A DNA stretch of 64,000 nucleotides from Flavihumibacter sp. ZG627 (GCF_000814325.1 NZ_JPHF01000006.1:124001-188000), one strand, 5' to 3'; positions 8,733 to 18,855 are shown, numbered from the stretch's first letter. Notes: generated by a model not told the origin, from the sequence alone. Translations and numbers: made by a program.

Positions 8733-9215
8733 CCTGGTTTCAAGGATCATCTTCAATATCTTTCTTGGCACCCCTTCATATATCATATCGGGTATCTCTT
8801 CCTCGCTAAATCTGAATCCGAGTTTAAGGTAGCAATGTATTGCAGCATCATTTCCTTCCATTACAAAAAGGCAGATAATCTCCGCCTGGTGCAGCCGTTT
8901 ACATTCATCAATTAGTTCACTAATAAATTTTGTTCCCAGGCCTTTGCCTCTTAAGGCTCTTTCCCCAACCAGCAATCTTCCCAGCCTGGGAGAATGTGGT
9001 TCATTGGTGATGATCTCACCCATAGCATAAGCATCTCCATTATCATCGCATCCCATATACAATTGCTTAAAGGGATATAATAATTGGTGCTGCCGGATTT
9101 GGTCTTCTATTAAGGGAAATTTCCAGGCCGGTCCGGCAAATTGAAAAAGTAAAAAAGGATCAGATACCCAACTTTTTAAGAGTTGGAAATCTTCAGCCTG
9201 GTACTTGCGTATCAT
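8727..9215 (-). CDS. GNAT family N-acetyltransferase
   Basis: The 162-aa protein has the GNAT fold: a beta-strand with the acetyl-CoA motif RLLVGERALRGKGLGTKFI (about 79-97, R/Q-x-x-G-x-G/A form) and a C-terminal LKLGFRF segment. It transfers acetyl from acetyl-CoA to an unknown amine; RimI/RimJ-like or small-molecule targets are equally possible. Its start overlaps the end of the P-type ATPase gene by 23 bp, so it is the last gene of a three-gene minus-strand operon. Confidence 0.85.
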   Translation of the reverse strand: MIRKYQAEDFQLLKSWVSDPFLLFQFAGPAWKFPLIEDQIRQHQLLYPFKQLYMGCDDNGDAYAMGEIITNEPHSPRLGRLLVGERALRGKGLGTKFISELIDECKRLHQAEIICLFVMEGNDAAIHCYLKLGFRFSEEEIPDMIYEGVPRKILKMILETRL

Positions 9216-11718
9216 GTTTTTGTTTTTCTCGCATTATCAGAAATATTTTGATTCCTTCAAACCAAACAACAGATATACACCCGATTGCTGCGGCTACTCC
9301 CAATTCAGAAATAGCGGGTGTGCGGAATTCAAAGAATTCCGTTAGCGGATGAATCAGCAGGAGTGCTGCCGTTAATGCCATAGTGATAAAAATAATCAAT
9401 GGAACAAGGTTGTTCTTATACTGTATGGTGGTGGAGATGAGGTGATGGAAAGATCTGTTCACTAAAGTCAGGAATATATTCGCCGATACAAGTGTAATGA
9501 ATACCATGGTACGGGTGAGCGCTTCGTCCATTCCAATTCTTACAGCATACTGGTAAATGAAGAGGGTTCCGGCAGTAATAGCAAGTCCCTGGATTATACT
9601 TGTGGTGAGCTCCCGCCAGTTAAAGAATGTTTCCTGGAATGGCCTGGGAGGCTCCTGCATAATGCCTGGCTCGGCAGGCTCATTCTCGTAAATAATGGAA
9701 CATGTTGGCCCCATTATGAGCTCCAGAAATATAACATGCACTGGTGTGAAAATATTCGGGTATATCCATCCGAGAGCCAATGGAATAAAGACGGTCAGAA
9801 TGATCGGTATATGAATGGAAATGATATACCGGATAGCTTTTTTAAGGTTAGTATATATGCGACGGCCCATAGCGATCGCTTCAACCATCTTTCCAAGGTC
9901 ATCATCAATCAGTACTAGTGATGCAGCCCTTTTAGCGATCTCAGAACCTTTCTCGCCCATTGCAATACCTATATGTGCAGCTTTCAGAGCGGGACCATCA
10001 TTTACACCGTCACCAGTCATCGCAACAATCTCACCGGCTGATTTAAGCGTTCTGATAATAGCGAGTTTTGCCTCCGGGAAAACCCTGGTGAAAACGGTGG
10101 AATTTCTTGTTTTTTCTTCAAAGGTTTTAGCCGGCAGATCCATCAATGCACCACCATCTATTGCCATTTCGGGATGCCTCAAACCAACCTGTCTTGCAAT
10201 GGTATCGGTAGTGGCGGCATTATCGCCCGTGAGGATCTTCACATCTAATCCAGCCGAATAAAAATCATCCAGTACTTGTTTAATATTTTCTTTTGGCGGA
10301 TCATAAAATCCAACTAATCCCCTGAATTCAAATTGAAAGGATTGCTGTTCTGCGGGGAAATCATTTCCTTCATAAATTGCATCTGCCACTCCCAGTACAC
10401 GATAACCTTCACGTGTCATCTTATCCAGAACTTGTTGGATACGAATTAATATTTCCTCTGAAAGGGTCGATACAGAAAGGATTGCCTCAGGAGCTCCTTT
10501 TGCTGCTATGATTCGCTCTCCTTCATCATTTGTGAAGACATGCGTCATCATCGGTGGCTGTCCTCCCAATGGATATTCATGTACCATGTGAAAGGAAGTT
10601 CTTTCATTAACGGCGGCAGTTTCTCCATAGGCTTTATGTAATGCCTTTTCCATGGGATCAAATGGAAAAGGCTCGCTGGCCCACATGGCTGTTCTTATCA
10701 AAGCTATTGTGTGCTCTGATGCAGCACCGTCGCTATCAACAATTTTGTCATCAACCAAAGTGTAGAGTCTGGCCAGGCTCATCTGCCCATTGGTAAGGGT
10801 GCCTGTTTTATCGGTACAGATCACGGAGGCGCTTCCTAATGCTTCTACTGTTGTAGTCTGTTTTACGATGATCCCCATTTTCATTAATCGCCATGCACCT
10901 AAGGCCATAAAAGTGGTAAAGGCTACCGGTATTTCTTCCGGAAGAATACTCATGGCCAGTGTGAGTGATTTTAAAAGGCTGTCGAGGATATCAGCGGATT
11001 TATTGTAATTGATGGCCCATACTATTGCAAATACCACAATTCCGAATAATGCCATTTTTTTGACAAAGCTGCTGATCTGGACCTGCAGGGGAGTCCTTTC
11101 TTCTTCAATACTCTCCATGCTTTTTCCGATCTGTCCCAGCTTAGTATTGATGCCTATACCTGTCACCTCGCAAATAGCTAATCCCGTGGCTACTGTTGTT
11201 CCCTGGTATACCTGTATATCTGAACTTTGATTGTTCTTGGCAACAGGCATTGATTCACCGGTAAGGATAGCTTCATTAACACTGAAATCATTGGCTTGCA
11301 GAATAACTCCATCGGCCGGAACAGAACTTCCTTCATCAATTATCATTATATCTCCCAATACAATTTCACCTAAAGGCAGGGTTATCTTTTTCCCATTGCG
11401 AATGAGCTTTGCATTTGGCTGTGTTAGTTTGTGCAGGGCCTCTAAAGCAGTCCTGCTGCGGGCATCCTGGTAGAGCGAGATAGCGGCAACCAGTAAAATA
11501 GAAACCCCCATGAATATTCCATCTCCCACCTGGCCACTGATGAAGTATATAGTGGCCGCGGCCAGTAGCAGTATTACCATGGGCTCCTTTGCAAGATCAC
11601 GAAGAGCCCGGAAAATTGCATACTCCTTTTTGCGCACCAAAATATTGGTACCATTGGCCTGCCTTGAAAGGAGCACCTGCTCATCCGTTAAGCCGGTTAT
11701 ATTTGTTTGCCTTTCCAT
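9193..11718 (-). CDS. Cation-translocating P-type ATPase (P2, Ca2+-ATPase-like)
   Basis: The 841-aa pump has all P-type hallmarks: actuator TGES (153-156), phosphorylation motif DKTGT with Asp303, hinge motif GDGVND in the P domain, and a TM4 motif PEEIP (260-264) in place of the usual PEGLP. About ten membrane segments are visible. The family exports or imports cations such as Ca2+ or Mn2+; the ion is not certain here because TM4 differs from SERCA. The start overlaps the MATE stop by 22 bp and its end overlaps the GNAT start, indicating translational coupling. Confidence 0.92.
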   Translation of the reverse strand: MERQTNITGLTDEQVLLSRQANGTNILVRKKEYAIFRALRDLAKEPMVILLLAAATIYFISGQVGDGIFMGVSILLVAAISLYQDARSRTALEALHKLTQPNAKLIRNGKKITLPLGEIVLGDIMIIDEGSSVPADGVILQANDFSVNEAILTGESMPVAKNNQSSDIQVYQGTTVATGLAICEVTGIGINTKLGQIGKSMESIEEERTPLQVQISSFVKKMALFGIVVFAIVWAINYNKSADILDSLLKSLTLAMSILPEEIPVAFTTFMALGAWRLMKMGIIVKQTTTVEALGSASVICTDKTGTLTNGQMSLARLYTLVDDKIVDSDGAASEHTIALIRTAMWASEPFPFDPMEKALHKAYGETAAVNERTSFHMVHEYPLGGQPPMMTHVFTNDEGERIIAAKGAPEAILSVSTLSEEILIRIQQVLDKMTREGYRVLGVADAIYEGNDFPAEQQSFQFEFRGLVGFYDPPKENIKQVLDDFYSAGLDVKILTGDNAATTDTIARQVGLRHPEMAIDGGALMDLPAKTFEEKTRNSTVFTRVFPEAKLAIIRTLKSAGEIVAMTGDGVNDGPALKAAHIGIAMGEKGSEIAKRAASLVLIDDDLGKMVEAIAMGRRIYTNLKKAIRYIISIHIPIILTVFIPLALGWIYPNIFTPVHVIFLELIMGPTCSIIYENEPAEPGIMQEPPRPFQETFFNWRELTTSIIQGLAITAGTLFIYQYAVRIGMDEALTRTMVFITLVSANIFLTLVNRSFHHLISTTIQYKNNLVPLIIFITMALTAALLLIHPLTEFFEFRTPAISELGVAAAIGCISVVWFEGIKIFLIMREKQKHDTQVPG

Positions 11719-13055
11719 TTTCCACTACGTATATACATAAACGATAGCATGAATAATATACTCCAGTAAATCCATTCTGCCATCCATCCAATGGTTATTG
11801 GCAGGCGATATACTTCCAGAACAAGATAAACATATATGCTGTATGCTATGATGGCAAACACTTCAATCTTAAGATTAACACCGGGATTTCCAGTACCTGT
11901 AACTGCATTGAGCCAGATGTTTGCAAATGACATCAGGAACAGCGCTACCGATACAACCCTGAGAACCGGAACGCCTTCGCGGATAAATTCAGGTTGGCTG
12001 CTGAAAAGCGAAAGGAAGGTTTCCGGTATAATGTTCAGCAGCAGGCAAAGCGTGAAAGCAAGCATCATACTTAGTTTTACAATTCTTCCAACAAGTGCCA
12101 CCACCTGGTCTGAACGGCCCTGGCCGATGATATTGCTTACCATGGTATTGGTTGTAGCTGCGAAGGCCCAGGTGAATACGCCAAAGATGCCGAAGATATT
12201 TCGCATCGTATTTGATATGGCAAGATCACGTGAGCCATGATGCTCTACCAAAACATAAAAGAATTCCCAGCTGATAACGCTTATTGCATACTGAAATATC
12301 AACGGTGATGACTGCTCGAAAAGAAGACGGCTTTCTTTTGGATTGAATCTTAGGTTTCGATAGAGTGAAAGTTGCCTGCTGATTCCCTTCCATTCAATAA
12401 CGGCAAATACTACGAACATACCCAGGAATTCAGCAATGATTGAGGCAATGGCGGCGCCGTTAAATTCTAACTCGGGCAACCCGAGATGGCCGAAAATTAG
12501 TCCATAGTCGAGCACAATATTGGCAAGCGTTTCAGCCAGCGTTCCCCAAACCAGTAATTTACTCTGGTTGGTTCCTACCAGCAAGGCATTTCGCATCTGG
12601 TAGATATAAAGGAAGGGCAACCCCCAGATCCTTATCTGAAGAAATTCAATACATTGATTGGTCATTTCAGGAGAGCGGAGTGTGCTTCCCAATAATGCAG
12701 GTGCAAAAAAATAGGTAATAATTATACCAATTGAAGCAATGCCCAGGGAAAGGTATACACCCTGGATAAAAAGTTTGCCGATCTCTTCCACGCGGCCTTG
12801 CCCGGCCCTTCGGCTAATAATAGCTTGAAGGCCATTATTTAAACCAAAGCCAATTACCGCAAATATTAAATAATATACTCCTGTGATGCCGGCAGCTGCG
12901 AGAGATGTTTCACCTAGCTGCCCTAAAAATATATTATTGGTTATAAAGTTGATCTGCGGTACAAAAATGGAAAAGCTTATCGGCAATGCGATATAGAGTA
13001 TCTGCCGGTTGCTGGTGGTTAAACGAAGGTCTGATGCGGGGGCTGCAGAAGACAT
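11697..13055 (-). CDS. MATE family efflux transporter
   Basis: The 452-aa protein has about twelve hydrophobic segments in two similar halves, as expected for MATE (NorM/DinF) antiporters that export drugs or metabolites using Na+ or H+ gradients. Supporting segments include LPISFSIFVPQINFITNNIFLG at the N-terminus (shown here only in part of its length) and GFGLNNGLQAIISRRAGQG. It is the first gene of the minus-strand operon MATE, P-type ATPase, GNAT. The spacer to the divergent DUF3822 gene is only 38 bp. The substrate is unknown. Confidence 0.88.
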   Translation of the reverse strand: MSSAAPASDLRLTTSNRQILYIALPISFSIFVPQINFITNNIFLGQLGETSLAAAGITGVYYLIFAVIGFGLNNGLQAIISRRAGQGRVEEIGKLFIQGVYLSLGIASIGIIITYFFAPALLGSTLRSPEMTNQCIEFLQIRIWGLPFLYIYQMRNALLVGTNQSKLLVWGTLAETLANIVLDYGLIFGHLGLPELEFNGAAIASIIAEFLGMFVVFAVIEWKGISRQLSLYRNLRFNPKESRLLFEQSSPLIFQYAISVISWEFFYVLVEHHGSRDLAISNTMRNIFGIFGVFTWAFAATTNTMVSNIIGQGRSDQVVALVGRIVKLSMMLAFTLCLLLNIIPETFLSLFSSQPEFIREGVPVLRVVSVALFLMSFANIWLNAVTGTGNPGVNLKIEVFAIIAYSIYVYLVLEVYRLPITIGWMAEWIYWSILFMLSFMYIRSGKWKGKQI

Positions 13056-13093
13056 AATTAGCCCGAAAATAGCGTATTATTGCAGCCATCAAT

Positions 13094-13939
13094 ATGTCTC
13101 ATTCAACAAGATTTGATATAACATTAGGTGTCCATTCTGACCCTTCGCAATGTTTACTGATGTTGCAGGTACTGGAAGAAGGACTAAGGCTGCTGGTAGT
13201 TGACCAGGAGAAACATCCATTATTGTATCGCCTTATCCAATTTGACAGGTCGGCAGTGGAGCTGGACTTTGCCCTGGTAGACTGGCTAAGGGAAAACCAC
13301 CAGTGGTTGCAATCATGGTCAGAGATAGTTGTAGTGCACCAGGGAATTCAGGCTGCCGTTATTCCAGCTGCCGTGTTTCATGAGGAGAGTAGCAAAGAAT
13401 TACTTGATCTACAGTATGGTGATCTTTTCCGCGGCACCACTCTTACCGACCTGGTTGCAGGAAGGGAAGATTATGTGATTTATCGTGTTCCAACCAGTTG
13501 GTATCATGCACTCTCAGATGCCAATTATAAAGTGAGGCACCGGCACTTTTTCTCCCTCTGGATCAAATGGCTCGACGGGCTTCCTAAAGACCCTGCTATC
13601 GGGCAGGCATACCTGATGTTTGAAACCAACAGGGTAGCCATGGCAATCCGCCGCGATGAATGGCTTCTTCTCCAGCAATATGAATACCATGTTCCGGAAG
13701 ATATCAGCTATTTTCTTTTATCAGCTCTCGAGCAATTTAATATGTCGCCCGAAACGGTCCATGTAACACTTGATGGATGGATAGATGTTCAATCGGCACT
13801 CTATCTCGAATTATTTAAATATATCCGGAACCTCTATACGGTGAAGCTTCCCGACTCAGTTCAGCTCGACAAGGCATTGTTTCAGGAGCAGCCAGAACAT
13901 TATTTCACCCCGCTCATACAAATGGCCACATGCGTATAA
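13094..13939 (+). CDS. DUF3822 family protein
   Basis: The 281-aa cytosolic protein matches DUF3822, which I know as a Bacteroidota family often found directly upstream of rsmD. It has the layout of an ASKHA/actin-like fold (repeated FEINRVAMAIRRDEWLLLQQ-like beta strands), but no function is established. It has no signal peptide or membrane segment. The gene overlaps rsmD by 10 bp and heads the DUF3822-rsmD-bioD-MTHFS-lpxK-rnr operon. A TATTATTG box at 13075-13082, 11 bp before the ATG, could be its -7 element. Confidence 0.85.
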   Translation: MSHSTRFDITLGVHSDPSQCLLMLQVLEEGLRLLVVDQEKHPLLYRLIQFDRSAVELDFALVDWLRENHQWLQSWSEIVVVHQGIQAAVIPAAVFHEESSKELLDLQYGDLFRGTTLTDLVAGREDYVIYRVPTSWYHALSDANYKVRHRHFFSLWIKWLDGLPKDPAIGQAYLMFETNRVAMAIRRDEWLLLQQYEYHVPEDISYFLLSALEQFNMSPETVHVTLDGWIDVQSALYLELFKYIRNLYTVKLPDSVQLDKALFQEQPEHYFTPLIQMATCV

Positions 13940-14469
13940 TCAGCGGCAGGCTTGGTGGCAGAAAGGTCAATCCACCGGCAAAAATGCCACATACAAGACC
14001 AACCACTGATATTGCTAAAGAGGGACTTTTCAATATACTACAGAATAACATTGACTTCGAAGGACTCAAAACACTTGACCTTTTTGGGGGAACAGGTAGC
14101 ATCAGCTTTGAGCTGGCTTCGCGTGGGGCTGCAGACCAGACCATTGTTGAAAAGGATCCGGTTATGCACGAATTTATCAAGAAAACAGCAAATGAATTTG
14201 GACTTACCGGTGTAAAAGTGATCAAAATGGATGTTTTCAAATTCATAGAAACCTGTGATGATCAGTATGATTTTATTTTCGCTGGTCCACCGTATGCACT
14301 CGCTACAATTGATGATCTCCCGCGAAAGATCATTGAGCATGGTCTGTTAAAACCAGGTGCAATGTTTGTGCTGGAACACACCCCGCGTAATAATTATGCC
14401 GACTTCGAAAAATTTGTTCAGGAGCGGAATTACGGAACAACCTTATTTTCATTCTTCATAAATCGCTGA
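13930..14469 (+). CDS. rsmD: 16S rRNA (guanine(966)-N2)-methyltransferase
   Basis: RsmD methylates G966 of 16S rRNA using S-adenosylmethionine. The 179-aa protein begins with the family signature MRIISGRLGGRKV and has RPTTDIAKEGLFNIL, the SAM motif I LDLFGGTGSISFE (about 50-62) and motif IV FIFAGPPYA (about 115-123). Motif IV is normally (D/N)PPY; here Gly replaces the acidic or amide residue, which may be a lineage variant. The start overlaps DUF3822 by 10 bp. Confidence 0.92.
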   Translation: MRIISGRLGGRKVNPPAKMPHTRPTTDIAKEGLFNILQNNIDFEGLKTLDLFGGTGSISFELASRGAADQTIVEKDPVMHEFIKKTANEFGLTGVKVIKMDVFKFIETCDDQYDFIFAGPPYALATIDDLPRKIIEHGLLKPGAMFVLEHTPRNNYADFEKFVQERNYGTTLFSFFINR

Positions 14470-14473
14470 TACC

Positions 14474-15106
14474 ATGCAGCAACCCATATTTATAACGGGT
14501 ATCGGCACGGGAATAGGTAAAACAGTTGTTGCTGCCATCATCACCGAAGCTATAGGAGGGGATTACTGGAAGCCTGTGCAGGCAGGTATTGAAGGCGGAA
14601 CAGACCGGGAATGGGTTTCGTCCAGAATAACTAAAGGGACTAATATCATATATCCAGAAGCATACCTTTTGCAAATGGCTGCATCACCGCATATTGCTGC
14701 ACGTGAGGAAAATATCAGGATTACCTGTGCAGGAATTGTAAAGCTGATGCCCCATACTCAGAGGCCACTAGTAATTGAAGGTGCAGGTGGATTACTTGTA
14801 CCATTAAATGAAACAGAGTTCATGGCAGATCTCATTCACCATATGAATGCGAGAGTTATACTGGTTAGCAGGAATTACCTCGGTAGCATTAATCATTCAC
14901 TCCTGGCAGCGTCATATTGCAAAAGTAATAACATTGATGTGATGGGATGGGTATTTAATGACCAGTATATGCAGTATGAAGAGGAGATTGTTGCGTGGAG
15001 CGGATTTCCCATCATTGGATCCATTCCATTTAATGCTGACTGCAACGCATGGTTTATACGGGAACAGGCGGCAAATCTCCGGCCTGCATTAATGCAACTT
15101 ATATGA
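14474..15106 (+). CDS. bioD: Dethiobiotin synthase
   Basis: BioD closes the ureido ring of biotin from 7,8-diaminononanoate, CO2 and ATP. The 210-aa protein has the P-loop GIGTGIGKTVV (about 7-17), the KPVQAGIEGGTDRE segment that binds substrate and metal, and EGAGGLLVPL. Length fits the family (about 205-225 aa). No other biotin genes are nearby, so it is separated from bioA/bioB/bioF. It begins 4 bp after rsmD, and its stop overlaps the next start (ATGA). Confidence 0.92.
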   Translation: MQQPIFITGIGTGIGKTVVAAIITEAIGGDYWKPVQAGIEGGTDREWVSSRITKGTNIIYPEAYLLQMAASPHIAAREENIRITCAGIVKLMPHTQRPLVIEGAGGLLVPLNETEFMADLIHHMNARVILVSRNYLGSINHSLLAASYCKSNNIDVMGWVFNDQYMQYEEEIVAWSGFPIIGSIPFNADCNAWFIREQAANLRPALMQLI

Positions 15107-15675
15107 CAAAGGAAGCATTAAGAAAATATTATTCAGAAAAGCGCTTATCCCTCAGCGCTAGCGAACGAAATAGGTTTGATGACCTAATCCTGATTTTGTT
15201 TCAGCAGCTCGAAATAGCTCCACATGTTCAAACTGTTTTATCCTATTGGCCCCTGCCTGAACGGGGAGAAATAAATAGTTTCCTCTTTACGGATTTCCTG
15301 GAATTCAGAATTCCGTCCCTTCAGATCGCTTATCCCGTTTGTGATTTTACAGACCATTCAATGGAGGCGTTTCTGGTAAATGAGGAAAGCACATTCCGGA
15401 GGAACCGGTATGGTATCGCAGAGCCTGTGGATGGCCAATATATTTCTCCAACCGAAATAGACCTGGTGCTGGTGCCTTTACTTGCCTTTGACGCTAAGGG
15501 ATACAGGCTTGGTTATGGCAAAGGTTTTTATGACCGATACCTGGAAAGATGCAGGGAAGATGTTATCCGTATCGGCTTTTCATACTTTGAAGCGGAGCCG
15601 GCAATACCAGGTGTGGACCAATTTGATGTACCTTTAAATTACTGCCTAACACCTGATGCCATCTATGAATTTTAA
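15103..15675 (+). CDS. 5-formyltetrahydrofolate cyclo-ligase
   Basis: The enzyme (MTHFS) converts 5-formyl-THF to 5,10-methenyl-THF with ATP, rescuing this folate storage form. The 190-aa protein shows the C-terminal signature RLGYGKGFYDRYLE and the preceding DLVLVPLLAFDAKGYR. The ATG at 15103 overlaps the bioD TGA by 2 bp in an ATGA junction and yields the normal N-terminus (MTKEALRKYYSEKR); the longer frame from 15049 lies inside bioD and is not likely. lpxK follows with an overlap. Confidence 0.9.
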   Translation: MTKEALRKYYSEKRLSLSASERNRFDDLILILFQQLEIAPHVQTVLSYWPLPERGEINSFLFTDFLEFRIPSLQIAYPVCDFTDHSMEAFLVNEESTFRRNRYGIAEPVDGQYISPTEIDLVLVPLLAFDAKGYRLGYGKGFYDRYLERCREDVIRIGFSYFEAEPAIPGVDQFDVPLNYCLTPDAIYEF

Positions 15676-16741
15676 TTTTCCCTTGCTCAAACCGGTTAGG
15701 ATCATTTTATTCCCTTTCTCACTGCTATATCTGGCGGCCATAATTATCCGTAACTGGTTCTACGATAAAAATATACTCCCTTCATCCTCTTTTGCACTCC
15801 CTGTCATTTGTGTGGGTAATGTGGCAGCGGGAGGTACCGGCAAATCGCCTATGGTGGAATATCTGCTTCAACAGCTCGGCACCCAATACAAACTGGCAAC
15901 ACTTAGCAGAGGCTATAAGCGAAAGACGAAAGGATATGCGCTGGCCAATACTTCTTCCACTGCCCTTGAAATCGGTGATGAACCAATGCAGTTCTACCAG
16001 AAATTTCCCCACGTGGCAGTTGCAGTAGGTGAGGAAAGGGTACTTGCTGTTCCTCAATTGCTGCATGACCGTCCTGACACCGAGGCAATTATTCTGGATG
16101 ATGCTTTCCAGCACCGCGCTATTAAAGCCGGACTAAATATTGTTTTAACTGATTATAACAATTTATATACCCGCGACTGGTACCTGCCAACAGGTGACCT
16201 GAGGGATGAAAGACGCAGTGTGCAACGGGCAGATATTGTGGTGGTTACAAAATGTGCTGCTGATCTTGATGATTCAAAAGCTTACGAGATCAAAAAGGAA
16301 CTTGCACTATTGCCGAATCAGCAATTGTTTTTTTCATCCATCCGTTATGGTCAACTCTATCATATTATTCATGGCAGTAATTACCAGATCACCAATGATG
16401 TTGAAGTGCTGTTGGTAACGGGTATTGCAAATCCCAAACCACTTAAACGCCTGCTTACTGATGTGGCGGGCACTTATGAACAACTGGTATACACAGACCA
16501 TCATATATTCACCATTGATGACCTGAATGAGATCAGGCGCAGGTTTGAAGAAATGGATACAAAGCATAAGATTATCCTGACTACCGAAAAAGATGCTGTA
16601 CGATTGAAAAAATTTGAACAGGAATTACAGGCATTGCCATTTTTTGTTATACCGATCGAGATGCGTTTTTTGTTTGATGATGATGCTCGCTTTACAGCTT
16701 TAATCGGTACATTTATTAAGCAATTTTCTGCAAGTGCCTAA
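15665..16741 (+). CDS. lpxK: Tetraacyldisaccharide 4'-kinase
   Basis: LpxK phosphorylates the 4' position of the lipid A disaccharide precursor at the inner membrane. The 358-aa protein has an N-terminal membrane anchor (about 10-28), the P-loop VGNVAAGGTGKSP (about 49-61), and ILDDAFQHRAI, all typical of LpxK. Its presence supports a Gram-negative envelope with lipid A. Two ATGs are possible (15656 and 15665); I prefer 15665, which gives MNFNFPLLKPVRI. The 5' end overlaps the folate gene by 11 bp, and the 3' end abuts or overlaps rnr. Confidence 0.92.
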   Translation: MNFNFPLLKPVRIILFPFSLLYLAAIIIRNWFYDKNILPSSSFALPVICVGNVAAGGTGKSPMVEYLLQQLGTQYKLATLSRGYKRKTKGYALANTSSTALEIGDEPMQFYQKFPHVAVAVGEERVLAVPQLLHDRPDTEAIILDDAFQHRAIKAGLNIVLTDYNNLYTRDWYLPTGDLRDERRSVQRADIVVVTKCAADLDDSKAYEIKKELALLPNQQLFFSSIRYGQLYHIIHGSNYQITNDVEVLLVTGIANPKPLKRLLTDVAGTYEQLVYTDHHIFTIDDLNEIRRRFEEMDTKHKIILTTEKDAVRLKKFEQELQALPFFVIPIEMRFLFDDDARFTALIGTFIKQFSASA

Positions 16742-16748
16742 TAAAAAA

Positions 16749-18788
16749 ATGATGAGTAAAAAGAAGGATTCCAGAAAGAAATCACGTGGCGGTTCAGAAA
16801 CTAAATCCACCTCAGCAAATGAATTTCGTGGCAGGCTCGATATTACCAGGAGTGGTATGGGCTTTGTAATTGTGGACCAGCTTGAGCAGGATATCCTGAT
16901 CAGGCCCAATGATTTCAATACTGCCATGCATGGTGATACAGTTCGCGTCAGGATTACGAAGTCGGCAGGAAGAAGCGCCCGTATGCAGGGAGTTGTTACC
17001 GAAGTGATGGGCCGCAAACAAAATGTATTCATGGGGCGTATAGAAATAAGCAAGTCGTTTGCATTCTTTATTTCAGATAGTGATAAACCCATGCCGGATA
17101 TTTATATCCCACTTTCTAATCTGAATGGGGCTGAAAATGGCAATCGGGTAATAGCAAAGATCGTTCAGTGGGAGCTTAATAAAAAACCAACCGGTGAAGT
17201 AGTGGAAGTATTGGCAGAACAGGCAGAAAATGATCTGGCCATGAAAGAGATCATTATGGAAAATGGTTTCCCAATGGCATTCTCTGAAGATGTTCTTGAA
17301 GAAACTGCCCGCATTCCTGAATTGCTTCCTGCCAACGAAATCAAGAAGAGACGTGATTGCAGGGAAGTTCTAACATTTACCATTGACCCTGTGGATGCAA
17401 AGGATTTTGATGACGCCCTTTCAATCCGAAAACTTAAAAACGGGTATGAGATTGGTGTACATATTGCAGATGTGAGTTATTATGTTGAACCCGATACCGC
17501 CCTGGATAAGGAGGCCTATCAACGCGCAACTTCTGTATACCTTCCCGACCGCGTTAATCCTATGTTGCCCGAAAAAATTTCCAATGAATTATGTTCACTC
17601 AGGCCACATGAAGATAAATTCACCTTTTCAGCAATTTTCCAGCTATCGGGTAAGGGTGATGTGAAAGATTACTGGCTTGGACGTACTATCATCCATTCCG
17701 ATCATCGGTTCACTTATGAAGAAGTACAGGAGATAATTGAAAGCGGTGATGGCCTTTATAAAGAAGAAGTTTTGCTACTCAATGATTTTGCACAACGATT
17801 CCGCAAGCAACGATTCAAAAAGGGTGCTATCAATTTCTCCTCGCAGGAGGTGCGGTTCAAACTGGATGAAAACCGTAAACCTATTGGGATCATGGTTAAA
17901 GAAAGCAAGGAGGCACACCAGCTAATTGAGGAGTTCATGTTACTGGCAAACAGGACGGTTGCAGAACATGTTACGAAGGCCGAGCAAAACAAGAAAGCTA
18001 TCCCATTTGCCTACCGTGTACATGACCAACCGGATGAGGAAAAGCTTGTTCCTTTTGCTGCGTTCGCCCGCAAATTCGGACATAGTTTTGATACGAAATC
18101 ACCTGAAAGAATTGCAGAGTCTTTTAACCAGTTATTGAAAGAAGTTCAGGGTATGCCGCAACAACATGTGCTGGAACAATTGGGAATCCGCACTATGGCG
18201 AAAGCTATCTATACCACTAAGAATATCGGACACTATGGTCTGGGCTTTGAACACTATTGTCATTTTACTTCACCTATCCGCCGCTATCCCGATGTATTGG
18301 TTCATCGCGTCTTGCAGGAGTTGCTGGATGGCAAGGTGCAGCCTGATAAAAAGATGGAAGAGAAATGCAAGCATAGCAGTGAGCGCGAACGTGCTGCCAT
18401 GGAAGCAGAACGCGCAGGTAACAAATACAAACAGGTGGAATACCTGCAGAATTTCCTGGGTGATGAATTTGATGCAGTCATCAGTGGCGTTTCTTCTTTT
18501 GGTTTCTGGGCGGAAACAGTAGAACATAAATGTGAAGGACTTGTAAGCATTGCCAGCTTGTCTGAATACGATGATTTCCGCCATGTGGAAACAGATTATA
18601 TGCTTGCTGGCCGGCGAAGTGGTCGCACTTTCCGTATGGGCGATAAAATTCGCATAAGGGTAGTAGCGGCTAATCTTGATAAACGCCAGCTCGATTATGA
18701 ATGGGTCATCACCACCGCATTAAAAGAAGATACAGGATCTGGAGAACATCTGCAAAGAGTCGCAAAAAAAAGCAGGAAAAAGAAATAA
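16749..18788 (+). CDS. rnr: Ribonuclease R (RNB-family 3'-5' exoribonuclease)
   Basis: RNase R degrades structured RNA from the 3' end. Domain order: basic N-terminus, cold-shock-like OB folds (about 25-160), the RNB catalytic domain with four Asp residues in DPVDAKDFDDAL (near residues 213-224 counted from this start), and a C-terminal S1 domain (DAVISGVSSFGFWAE) followed by a Lys/Arg tail. The length of about 680 aa is on the short side for RNase R. I use the first of two adjacent ATGs (16749/16752); a GTG at 16734 would overlap the lpxK stop by 8 bp. Last gene of the operon. Confidence 0.93.
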   Translation: MMSKKKDSRKKSRGGSETKSTSANEFRGRLDITRSGMGFVIVDQLEQDILIRPNDFNTAMHGDTVRVRITKSAGRSARMQGVVTEVMGRKQNVFMGRIEISKSFAFFISDSDKPMPDIYIPLSNLNGAENGNRVIAKIVQWELNKKPTGEVVEVLAEQAENDLAMKEIIMENGFPMAFSEDVLEETARIPELLPANEIKKRRDCREVLTFTIDPVDAKDFDDALSIRKLKNGYEIGVHIADVSYYVEPDTALDKEAYQRATSVYLPDRVNPMLPEKISNELCSLRPHEDKFTFSAIFQLSGKGDVKDYWLGRTIIHSDHRFTYEEVQEIIESGDGLYKEEVLLLNDFAQRFRKQRFKKGAINFSSQEVRFKLDENRKPIGIMVKESKEAHQLIEEFMLLANRTVAEHVTKAEQNKKAIPFAYRVHDQPDEEKLVPFAAFARKFGHSFDTKSPERIAESFNQLLKEVQGMPQQHVLEQLGIRTMAKAIYTTKNIGHYGLGFEHYCHFTSPIRRYPDVLVHRVLQELLDGKVQPDKKMEEKCKHSSERERAAMEAERAGNKYKQVEYLQNFLGDEFDAVISGVSSFGFWAETVEHKCEGLVSIASLSEYDDFRHVETDYMLAGRRSGRTFRMGDKIRIRVVAANLDKRQLDYEWVITTALKEDTGSGEHLQRVAKKSRKKK

Positions 18789-18855
18789 TACACTGCTGAA
18801 AATTAGATTGAGCAGGCTCAGCCGAAACAATGAATAGAATCAGCGCCGTTGACGG

